A stretch of DNA of 17,418 nucleotides, taken from positions 1 to 17,418 of the forward strand of contig JARJMV020000176.1 of the NCBI GenBank assembly GCA_029335935.2, in the 5' to 3' direction. The stretch comes from a bacterium. GTDB taxonomy: Bacteria > Armatimonadota > Fimbriimonadia > Fimbriimonadales > GBS-DC. The notes under the pieces are model-generated. The model saw nothing but the letters and a program-made list of their open reading frames with translations, was not told the origin of the DNA and made no database searches. Made by a program: the position numbers and the translations under genes. Numbering within the stretch: position 1 is the stretch's first letter; each line of letters starts with the position of its first letter. Shown here in pieces: positions 1 to 7,797 of this stretch.

Positions 1-3000
1 ATGCGCACATCGTAGGTGGTCGTGTCGTCTCGGTTGCCGTTGAAGAGGTTTGCCGCTGTGCCGCCTGCCCCCACCGTGCCGATGCCTGTGAGCGCGAGCG
101 GATTCGCCACACCGAACCGCCAACCGGCACCTGTTGGGTCGTTACCGCCGTATATAGGGTCAGCGAACAGTCCGCCGCCGGGCGCAGGACGGTCATATTC
201 AGGCGTCTCGCGCGCCAAGTCGGAGCTCCAAGTGCTGCCGATACCGACTTGCAGCTCGTAGTCTCTGCCGGGCGAGAGGAAGTTCGCGCCAGACGCTTGG
301 ATCGTGATGGACTGCACCGCAACGAAGTCTAAGTTGGGATTGTCGCGCGGTGGATTGGGCGTTTGACGCGCTGCCAGCGTGTATTCGACGCGCGTGATGC
401 CTGGTCCAATCAGTTGCACCTTCAGCGGGGGCGGATTGTTGCCGTGTTTGAAGTTCCACACCACCACATAGAAGGTGTCGCCCCACTCGAACGCTTCGGG
501 GAATTGCGGCTCGAGCTGGTCGGGGCGGATGACGCCGCTGAGAACGGCGTCGGCGTCCGCTTTGCGCGTGGTCACTGAGACGCGCAGTCGGCTATGGTCA
601 GAGCCGTCTTGGGAGCGCGGCTCTTCGGGCGTCCCGATTCGGTCGCCCAGCCCCGTTTCGGGCGCGGTTGAGGCAACACCCGTGACATTGAAGGCATAGA
701 CGATGCCATCGTCGTCGGCGGCATAGAGCCAGTTATCGAGCATCGCGGGCGAGGCGAAAATCGTGTTGGCGTAGAGGTCCCAGCCCTCGAACGCCTTACC
801 GTTGCGCGTGTTGACTGTTTCGTCGGCGTGTAGGGCGAGCAGAACGCCTGCGTTGGTCGCCACGATGACGGCAGGGCGCGGCGCGCCGATGTCGTTGCCG
901 TTGGCGTCGGTGTCCTGCACATAGGTGAAGATGGGCGAGCTGAAAATCTGTCCACCTAAGTTCTCGCTGATGTGTAGCAGGTTGCCCGTATCGGCGTCGA
1001 GGGCGAGTACGCGCGCCCCTGCGCCACCGACATAGACGATGTTGGTCGGGACCCCACGATAGGGCAGGTTCTCCACCACCAGCGGCGAGCTGTAGAAGAA
1101 CGAGAAGAACCCTGTCAGCGGGGCGCCGATGGCAGGACGCGCCCACACCAGCGAGCCGTTGTCCGCCTTGACCGCGTAGAGGCGTCCGCCCTCGACACTG
1201 CCTGTGGTGAAGTAGACGCGCCCCAGCGCCACTGCAGGCGTGGAAGTAATCGGCTCGGCGGGGTTCTGGTCTTCAGGCGGGTAGACCCATGCGACGCGCT
1301 CATCCTGAGGCGTGTTGGGGTCATCCTGTACGAACGGCTTGAGCGCAATTAGGCGCCCGAACTGGTTGCCCCCCTCGCTGCTGCCGATATAGAGGAGGCG
1401 ATTGGTGGGGTCGTAAGCAGGCGTGGAGACGAACGCCGCGCCGAACCGACTGTATTCCCACTGGAGGTAGGTGCTGGGGTTATTCGGGTTCAGGTCGGTG
1501 TTGATGAGGTAGACCGAGCCTGAGGGGTTTCCAATCGCCACAAGGTTTTCGTTTTCGAGGATGAGCGGCGAGGCGTAGCTGAAGCTGGTGGAGCTGGCGG
1601 GCTTGACAATCCAGTAGATCTTGGTCTCGCCGGGGCGTGTACCGTTCTCGCCGTCGCCGAGCGCATCGACAGCGTAGACGGCGCCGTTCTGGGCGCCGAA
1701 CACGACCACCCAGCGTGTGACGGTGTTGCTGCCGTCGCGCACGCGCACCTGCCCCACAGCTGGAGTGGAGAACACGGCGTTGCTCAGCCCGTCCGCATTC
1801 ACCACGCGGATCGCGTCGGCAATAACACGCTGTGCGCCTGCCGTCACATCCTCAGGCGAGAAGTTGTTCACCTCGATTTCGTAGGTGCGTCCACTGCGCA
1901 TCTCGACAGGGATACGGTTGAGCAGCACCCACCGTCCGCCGAAGCGTTGGTCGATGCGCAGGCGTAGCGCGCCGCCCTCGTGTTCTATCACATATTGCGC
2001 CTGCTGCGCGTTCTGGTCGTCGGAAGGGAACCATGCATACACATAGTATTGTCCTGTGTCGGGCACTTGGATTTTCCAGTAGGCGCGCTGGATGTTGCCC
2101 GCGTCGTTAGTGGGGGCGATTTCGTGGTAGAGACGCTCGTAGCGGTCGTTCAGGGCGCTGTTCGGCGTGAAGGCGCCTGCCGTGAAGTTGGGGTCCTCGT
2201 CGTCGTACACTTGCCCCGCCGACTGATTGGGCAGGTCGGGCACGCGGAGCGTCCAGCGCACGCGCGCACCGCGTGTGCCCACAGGGTTCTCGACACAGGT
2301 AATGGTGCCGTTGCCGTTGGCGATATACACCAGGTGATTGCCTGGGTTGAGCGGGCTACGGATGGCGACGGGCGAGGCTTGCACTGTGCCGTAGTCGGGC
2401 ACGAATCGCACGGCGTCCGCCGCCACAATCGGCGTGATTGCCAGTGGGTAGTCGGGGCTGGTGGTGCGGATGAGGTTGCTGAGCGTGACGACGATTTCAG
2501 TGCTGCCGTCGTGGTAGAACACGCGGTCGCTCAGCGGTTGCCAGCCGCCCAGCGTCTGGTTCAGGTAGAGGGTGGTGGAGGTCCCAGTGGCGTCGACGAC
2601 CTGATACTCAGCTTGTTGCGCGTAGGGCACAGGCAGCCCGCCGATGCGCGTGTCGGTACTGGGGACATAGACGAACACGCGGTAGTAGCCAGGCGGTAGC
2701 GGCCCACTGCGCCAGGTGAAGCGCGCGATGGTCGGCGCAGGGTCGCTGGGATTAATCGGCTCGCGCACGCATTCGGCGTACTGATACGGGTTGGTCGTGT
2801 TCACATCGGCTCGGTAGGGGTCAACCGCTTGCTCGGGCGCGCTGGGCGTCTTCCACACGCCTGGAGGCGTCGAGCTGGTGAGAGCGGCGTTGTCGTTATC
2901 GACGATGGTGGGTTGGCGCACGGAACCTGCGTCGGGCAGCGTCCACGAGAGCAGGAAGTTTGCAACGCTATTGCGGGCGTTATTGGTCGTGCCTGTGCGC

Positions 3001-3095
3001 AGATTGCTCCCGCGATGCGTACTCCAGCTGTCTTGAGCGAGCGCCAGCGACCCTATCGTCGCTGCCATCGCCATCCCCATCAGTATCCGCTTCAT
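1..3095 (-). CDS. Secreted PQQ-type beta-propeller protein with two golvesin-like domains (3' end outside window)
   Basis: The frame is open from ATG at 3095 to the window edge (about 1031 codons, no stop), so the C-terminus is missing. An AGGAG lies 7 nt before the ATG. Residues 1-20 form a signal peptide (MKRILMGMAMAATIGSLALA, then QDS), so the protein is exported. WSTHRGSN at 24-31 resembles the opening of PQQ/PQQ-like propellers. Two golvesin-type carbohydrate-binding-like domains are visible: about 76-235 (YYRVFVYVP near 137, ending AADAVRFVPDYG) and about 335-435 (YYVYAWFP near 352, ending IADAIRVV). Propeller blades occur at about 245-275 and from about 455 to 803, with strands such as GAVYAVDA, GSVYLINT, GRLYAVKA and GIVYAFNV. 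The tail after 803 looks like a beta-sandwich. It starts 27 nt after the preceding propeller gene, so it is probably the last or near-last gene of the minor-pilin operon. The likely role is a surface or pilus-tip binding protein; the ligand is unknown. No quinoprotein dehydrogenase catalytic site was recognised. Confidence 0.85.
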   Translation of the reverse strand, partial: MKRILMGMAMAATIGSLALAQDSWSTHRGSNLRTGTTNNARNSVANFLLSWTLPDAGSVRQPTIVDNDNAALTSSTPPGVWKTPSAPEQAVDPYRADVNTTNPYQYAECVREPINPSDPAPTIARFTWRSGPLPPGYYRVFVYVPSTDTRIGGLPVPYAQQAEYQVVDATGTSTTLYLNQTLGGWQPLSDRVFYHDGSTEIVVTLSNLIRTTSPDYPLAITPIVAADAVRFVPDYGTVQASPVAIRSPLNPGNHLVYIANGNGTITCVENPVGTRGARVRWTLRVPDLPNQSAGQVYDDEDPNFTAGAFTPNSALNDRYERLYHEIAPTNDAGNIQRAYWKIQVPDTGQYYVYAWFPSDDQNAQQAQYVIEHEGGALRLRIDQRFGGRWVLLNRIPVEMRSGRTYEIEVNNFSPEDVTAGAQRVIADAIRVVNADGLSNAVFSTPAVGQVRVRDGSNTVTRWVVVFGAQNGAVYAVDALGDGENGTRPGETKIYWIVKPASSTSFSYASPLILENENLVAIGNPSGSVYLINTDLNPNNPSTYLQWEYSRFGAAFVSTPAYDPTNRLLYIGSSEGGNQFGRLIALKPFVQDDPNTPQDERVAWVYPPEDQNPAEPITSTPAVALGRVYFTTGSVEGGRLYAVKADNGSLVWARPAIGAPLTGFFSFFYSSPLVVENLPYRGVPTNIVYVGGAGARVLALDADTGNLLHISENLGGQIFSSPIFTYVQDTDANGNDIGAPRPAVIVATNAGVLLALHADETVNTRNGKAFEGWDLYANTIFASPAMLDNWLYAADDDGIVYAFNVTGVASTAPETGLGDRIGTPEEPRSQDGSDHSRLRVSVTTRKADADAVLSGVIRPDQLEPQFPEAFEWGDTFYVVVWNFKHGNNPPPLKVQLIGPGITRVEYTLAARQTPNPPRDNPNLDFVAVQSITIQASGANFLSPGRDYELQVGIGSTWSSDLARETPEYDRPAPGGGLFADPIYGGNDPTGAGWRFGVANPLALTGIGTVGAGGTAANLFNGNRDDTTTYDVR

Positions 3096-3122
3096 CTCTA
3101 ATCTCCTATGTCCTACCATAGC

Positions 3123-6100
3123 CTAAAAACCTCCCCTATCGGCTGAGCTGGGCTTGCGCAGTTGATATGAACCGCTCAGCTCCGGTCGATCCAGCGTACT
3201 CCAAACGATGGAGCTGTTGTCGAACCCAAGATTGTTTTGGTTCGGGCGGTAGTCGTTGGCGTCTATCTCGAACACCTCGCCGGGATACTCGCGCGACACG
3301 ATGTTGCTGCCCGAACGCACCAGTGTCGAACCGCTATAGGCGTTGACAATCATCACATTCCCGTTGATGAGGTAGCGCGCCTGTCGCGGCTTGAACAGGA
3401 TAGGCTGCAACAGATTGCCGTTGCTATCTTCAGCGAGGTTATTGCCGTCCAGCCGTCGGCGCACGGCGTTAGTATACGCCTCGTTGGTCAGCATCCATGA
3501 GACATCGAGCGTGTCGCCGATGGTTCCTGTGGTGGGCACGCGCAGTTCGTAGACGCCCGTGCTGGTGGTCACCAGCAGGTAGAGTCCTGCGTTGCCCTGC
3601 CCGCTCGCGCTGCGTTTCGCGGTGTCTATCGACACGGGCGCGAGGATGGGCACGATGCGTCCATCGGGCAGGCGCATACGGCGAATGTAGAGCGTCTGGT
3701 CTTGCCCGTTCACGATGAGTTGCAGGGTGATCATGCCTGCTTCGGGCGTTGTGGGTTCTTGGGGTGTGGGCGCGCCGCCGCCTGCCGCCTCAAAGCCGCT
3801 TACCGCTGCGTTTTGCACCAGCGTCGCGAAGCCCACGCGCGTCGTGTTGCCGTCCCAGTACTCGAAGCGTTGCGCCGACACATACCGATAAGCGCGTTCC
3901 AGTCGCTGTGCGGGCGTCATCCAGTACAGCACGCCCAGCATCGGGATTGAGCGGGTCTCGCTGCCCTGCTGGAAGGTCAGCTCCACGGGCGGTCCCACTG
4001 TGAAGGTCTGCGCGTCCACCACGAACCGATCGACGACATCGACCACCCGCGCGTTGCCCGCGTCGGTGAGGGTGTAGTGGATCCAGAACTCCAGGGGTTG
4101 GCGGTTCACATAGGGGTTGCGGCTCGCGGGCACATACTCCGTCCAGACCGTGACATCGGTGGGGTTGCGCAGGGTCTCTGGCGCGCCGCCCACATAGTTG
4201 GAGCCGGGCAACTGGTTCGCCTGCGCCCATGCCTCGTCGCGCAGGTTGATTATCTGCGCCACCTGGTCGTCCGCGCCGCGAACGATGTATTGGTCGGGGA
4301 TGAAGCGCGTGATGGTGCGCACTTCCGCGCCCGCGCGATCGAGTATCGCGACGCGGTTGCGCTCTGGCTCCACAACCAGCAGTTCGTTTTCGCCGTAGCG
4401 GTACACGCGGGCGTTCGGCGTGATGGGGTAGCGCGCCTTGCTGGGCACGACAGAGCCTGTGTAGAAGTCGAGTTGCGTGTTCTCGGTAGACCAGACCACG
4501 CGCCCTGCGGTGTCTACCTCCAGCAGGCGGCTCTCGTCGGCGATGATAGTGCTTTGGCGACTGTATGCCTGCAAGCCCTCGCCCGAGCTAATCACCAGCA
4601 GTCCCTCGCCGACGGCAATCGGCGATAGCCCAGTGCCAGTTTGGAAGCCATCCGCAAATCGACGGAACAGCTCGCGCAGGAACGCGCCAGGGTCGGGGTT
4701 CTCCTCCAAGTCGTTAATCACATCGTCGATGAAGGGCCAGCGGATGATAGACTGGTACTTGAGCGGTTCGGCTGGGTTCACGCGCGGCACCGTTCCTGCC
4801 TGCGCTTGGCGTTGCGCCAAATCGGGCTGCAGGCGATAGGGGTCGGTCGCTACCCCCAGAATACCGCCAAAAGTTTGAAACCCGCTGCCAGTGGGGGCGG
4901 TTTGGCACGGCATATAAATCACATCGCCCACCAGCACCGGGTTCGCCTGCAGCGCCTGTCCCAGCAACACAGCGTACCAGCGCAGGTTATTCCAGCTGCC
5001 CGACACACGGTCGGGGTCGACCCACACGGGCGCGCTGCCCCCCACATTCACCAGTACGGGCTGCGTGAGGCTCAGCACATTCTCGAGCAAGTTAATCTGC
5101 CCGCCGCCGCTCGCTTGCCCAAAGCTGGTGATGCGAATCTGCCCTGTGTTTACATCGACCTTGATATCGGGGTTCGGGCTGTTAGGCGAGTAAGTAAGCG
5201 TGGAGACGATGTTCGTGGTGGGGTTGGGACCCGAGCGTGCGTAGTCGCGTTGGGTCATTCGAATGTCGCCTGTAGCCGCGATAGGCGCGCCCAAGTCGAT
5301 GATGAACTGCTCAGGTTCGGCGTCGAGCGTGATGATGACCGTGTAGGGGAACCCGAACGGTCCCACACGCGCTTGCCCTTCTGCGAAGGCGTAGACCGCC
5401 CCGTCGTAGTAAATCGGCGCGCCTTTGAAGGTAAGGTTCATCCACTGGCGCTGCGGTTCTGCGTTGGCGTTAGGAATATAGTTGTGGCTAAAGCGCAAGA
5501 ACCGCCCCACGAACTGCATAAAGTATTCGTTCGGCTCGCGGAAGATATTGCTTGGCTCCACGACGGCAGGGTCGGATACCTGTGCGCCTGGAATTTGTTG
5601 CGTGTACCCACCGTGCGACTGCCAGCGCCACAAGATTTTGGAGCCGCCGCGCGATTGCTGTTGGGTGGGCGGCAGCTGCTCCTGCAGGGCAATCACATTG
5701 CCGTTTGCCGTGTTCGCGTCTGTGGCGTCTGTGCCCGTCGTGATGTAGAGGACGCCGTTCGGCGCGAGCGTGAAACCGCGCAGCTTCTGCGGCGCTACAG
5801 TGTTCGTATCGGAGTAAGGCGGCAGGCTCGCGAAGGTGCGGAACATCAGGTTGAAGTTGCTCGCATACGCCCAGTCGATGTAGTAGTCGATGAGGAAAGT
5901 GAAGCCTGTGATGGGACCAGTGTAGACCACGCGCCCTTGCTCGGCGGGCGGGTTGAAGGTGCATTGGGTGGTGATGTCTTCGATGGCGCCTGTGGCGTTG
6001 TTGATGCGGAACACGCGCGGGTGGAGCGGGTTGGCGATTCCGTCGGAGGGCACATAGTAGCGCGCGCGACCCGTGATACGCGAGCGCAGGTAGTTCTGGT

Positions 6101-7781
6101 AGACGCCTGCGCTGCTAATCGCGGGGGTCAGCACCTCGCCTTTCGCGCCGAGCCAGAACGCCTGCACGCCCTCCAGCTGCTGCGAGCCTGTGCCGCCGAT
6201 GTCGCGTTGCGCGCCGAAGTAGACCATCACATCGTTGCCGCCGCCCTGCGCAAGATTCGGCACATAGCCTGCCACTGCCGGCAGCAGCCAGTTGCCTGCG
6301 TTGCCTGTGCGCGGCTGGAACCATTCCGTGGGGAAGACGTTCTGACTGTTCACAACCTGCGGCGGGTTGCTCAGCAGCACCGCGTAGAACCCTGCCGAGT
6401 TCTGAGAGCCTGCTTGGTGGAACGAGGGTACCAGCAGCAGCGTGTTGTCGATTACAATGGGCGCGGGGATTTGCCCATCGGCGGTAGTCGGCGTAGACGC
6501 GCCCGGCGCAGGCGAGTTGACCGTCCATACCTGCTGACCGACGGGCGGAATGCGTCCTTGCGCGTCGCGCGGCAATGCCCAATAACCGCGCACCTGAGTC
6601 CCCACCACCACGATTACCTGCAAGCCTTGCTGCGTCTCCACGACTACAGGCGGTGAGGATTGACCGCCCAAGTTCACTTCCCAGACTTTATCGAAGCTCT
6701 CGCCCTGCTCGAAGTCTAAGATGCCGTCGTCGGCGCGTCCGTCGCCGTCGAGGTCGCGTTGGGGGAGCGCGTCATAACAGATGAGCCGACCCCCACTGAC
6801 CACGAACACCAATCCGCCATAGACGACGGGGGTTCCATTCGCGAGATTGTAGGTGGTGTTGCGGTCGCGCCAGCGTATCGCTAACGGTGCGCCGTACTGG
6901 TCGGCGATAGCGTTCGCGCGTCGCTGATTGAAGGCGTCGCTGCTGCCTGCGCCTGCCCATCGGATGAGGTTATAGGCGAACTTGAGCTCCAGGTCGGGCA
7001 CGGCTTCCATACGGAACTCGAGGGCTTGAGAGGGCACGGTGCCGTCGCTGCGCACGAGAGGCGCGTTGATGGCGGCGGCGATACGCGCGTTGCTCACGAT
7101 GATACGCCCTGCGCCGTAGGTCGCAGCAGCGATGACAGGTGTGTTGGCGTTCACAGCGACCACAATTTGCAGGAGGGGACGGTTCGCGCTGATATCGAGT
7201 GCGCCGCCACCGAAGCCGCGCCCGCGCAAGCCCAAGCTTGCCACTTCGGCAGGCGTGAGCGTGTAGTAGCCGCGCAGCAGCGGATGGTTGATATTCACGA
7301 TGTTGATAGGGGCTGTGTTGTTGACAGGCTCCACTTCAGGGAAGAAGAGCCTGCCGACAGCGCCTGAGGCGGGCGCATCGACCCACAGCACGCCGCCGCC
7401 ATCCACGAAGCGGCGCAGCTTCTCGCGGATTTCGGCGGTCATACCGCCCCAGTTCGTGCGACTGAGCAACAGTATCTGATAGCGCGCCAGCTGATTATCG
7501 TTCAATCGGCTCACATCGACTTGCCAATAGGCGGAGCGATTACGCGGCTCGCCAGTCCGTGCATAGGGATTGCGGAACACCAGCCCCAGCGGTTTGAGGT
7601 CGGTGCGCCGATCCATCGCGTAGAAGGTGTAGATATCGCGTGCGAGGGTATCGTTATCACCGAACACCACCACGCCTGCGTTGACCGTCACGGCGCGCGG
7701 TTCGTAGCCGCGCCCGTCCGCAAACGCGCTCGCTGCTATCAAGCCAAATGCGCCTACCAGAATCTGCTTCAGTCGTCTCAT
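3123..7781 (-). CDS. Secreted PilY1-like beta-propeller protein with N-terminal GATase/DUF4159-like domain
   Basis: A 1552-aa protein ending in TAG. The ATG at 7781 is chosen over an in-frame ATG 57 codons upstream because GGAGG sits 8 nt before it and a signal peptide follows directly (MRRLKQILVGAFGLIAASAF, A21 then D22); the longer start would run into the preceding gene. Residues about 32-275 look like a flavodoxin/class I glutamine amidotransferase-like fold of the DUF4159/DUF4350 kind: hydrophobic strand VVVFGDND at 37-44, YQILLLSR at 101-108, FVDGGGVLWVDA at 125-136. I see no amidotransferase Cys nucleophile, so it is probably non-enzymatic. From about 280 onward there are repeated propeller strands (GLVFVVSGGRLICYDA, GVLYITTG, GAVYAFAEG, GLLVISSGEGLQAY). 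At 343-352 (nt 6726-6755) DLDGDGRADD fits the EF-hand-like loop DxDxDGxxD. It follows the PilX-like gene by 16 nt, the position of pilY1 in classical minor-pilin operons. The PilY1-like role is inferred from order, size, propeller and loop; sequence identity is not shown. Confidence 0.85.
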   Translation of the reverse strand: MRRLKQILVGAFGLIAASAFADGRGYEPRAVTVNAGVVVFGDNDTLARDIYTFYAMDRRTDLKPLGLVFRNPYARTGEPRNRSAYWQVDVSRLNDNQLARYQILLLSRTNWGGMTAEIREKLRRFVDGGGVLWVDAPASGAVGRLFFPEVEPVNNTAPINIVNINHPLLRGYYTLTPAEVASLGLRGRGFGGGALDISANRPLLQIVVAVNANTPVIAAATYGAGRIIVSNARIAAAINAPLVRSDGTVPSQALEFRMEAVPDLELKFAYNLIRWAGAGSSDAFNQRRANAIADQYGAPLAIRWRDRNTTYNLANGTPVVYGGLVFVVSGGRLICYDALPQRDLDGDGRADDGILDFEQGESFDKVWEVNLGGQSSPPVVVETQQGLQVIVVVGTQVRGYWALPRDAQGRIPPVGQQVWTVNSPAPGASTPTTADGQIPAPIVIDNTLLLVPSFHQAGSQNSAGFYAVLLSNPPQVVNSQNVFPTEWFQPRTGNAGNWLLPAVAGYVPNLAQGGGNDVMVYFGAQRDIGGTGSQQLEGVQAFWLGAKGEVLTPAISSAGVYQNYLRSRITGRARYYVPSDGIANPLHPRVFRINNATGAIEDITTQCTFNPPAEQGRVVYTGPITGFTFLIDYYIDWAYASNFNLMFRTFASLPPYSDTNTVAPQKLRGFTLAPNGVLYITTGTDATDANTANGNVIALQEQLPPTQQQSRGGSKILWRWQSHGGYTQQIPGAQVSDPAVVEPSNIFREPNEYFMQFVGRFLRFSHNYIPNANAEPQRQWMNLTFKGAPIYYDGAVYAFAEGQARVGPFGFPYTVIITLDAEPEQFIIDLGAPIAATGDIRMTQRDYARSGPNPTTNIVSTLTYSPNSPNPDIKVDVNTGQIRITSFGQASGGGQINLLENVLSLTQPVLVNVGGSAPVWVDPDRVSGSWNNLRWYAVLLGQALQANPVLVGDVIYMPCQTAPTGSGFQTFGGILGVATDPYRLQPDLAQRQAQAGTVPRVNPAEPLKYQSIIRWPFIDDVINDLEENPDPGAFLRELFRRFADGFQTGTGLSPIAVGEGLLVISSGEGLQAYSRQSTIIADESRLLEVDTAGRVVWSTENTQLDFYTGSVVPSKARYPITPNARVYRYGENELLVVEPERNRVAILDRAGAEVRTITRFIPDQYIVRGADDQVAQIINLRDEAWAQANQLPGSNYVGGAPETLRNPTDVTVWTEYVPASRNPYVNRQPLEFWIHYTLTDAGNARVVDVVDRFVVDAQTFTVGPPVELTFQQGSETRSIPMLGVLYWMTPAQRLERAYRYVSAQRFEYWDGNTTRVGFATLVQNAAVSGFEAAGGGAPTPQEPTTPEAGMITLQLIVNGQDQTLYIRRMRLPDGRIVPILAPVSIDTAKRSASGQGNAGLYLLVTTSTGVYELRVPTTGTIGDTLDVSWMLTNEAYTNAVRRRLDGNNLAEDSNGNLLQPILFKPRQARYLINGNVMIVNAYSGSTLVRSGSNIVSREYPGEVFEIDANDYRPNQNNLGFDNSSIVWSTLDRPELSGSYQLRKPSSADRGGF

Positions 7782-7789
7782 TGTTTCTG

Positions 7790-7794
7790 CCTCC
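7790..7794 (-). promoter_or_regulatory. Ribosome-binding site of the PilY1-like gene
   Basis: GGAGG on the minus strand, 8 nt before ATG 7781 and just upstream of it in the tail end of the gap after the PilX-like stop (7798-7800). It fixes the start at the signal peptide rather than at an ATG 57 codons upstream. Confidence 0.8.
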
Positions 7795-7797
7795 GCC

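Noticed and set aside
4641..6656. A 671-codon open frame on the plus strand
   Set aside because: It lies fully antisense to the PilY1-like gene. Its translation is Arg/Val/His-rich with no recognisable domain or signal, as expected for an antisense shadow in GC-rich DNA.
1..7781. Quinoprotein (PQQ-dependent) dehydrogenases
   Set aside because: The propeller strands are PQQ-like, but I could not identify the cofactor-binding or catalytic residues of alcohol/glucose dehydrogenases, and the gene context points to a structural or binding role.
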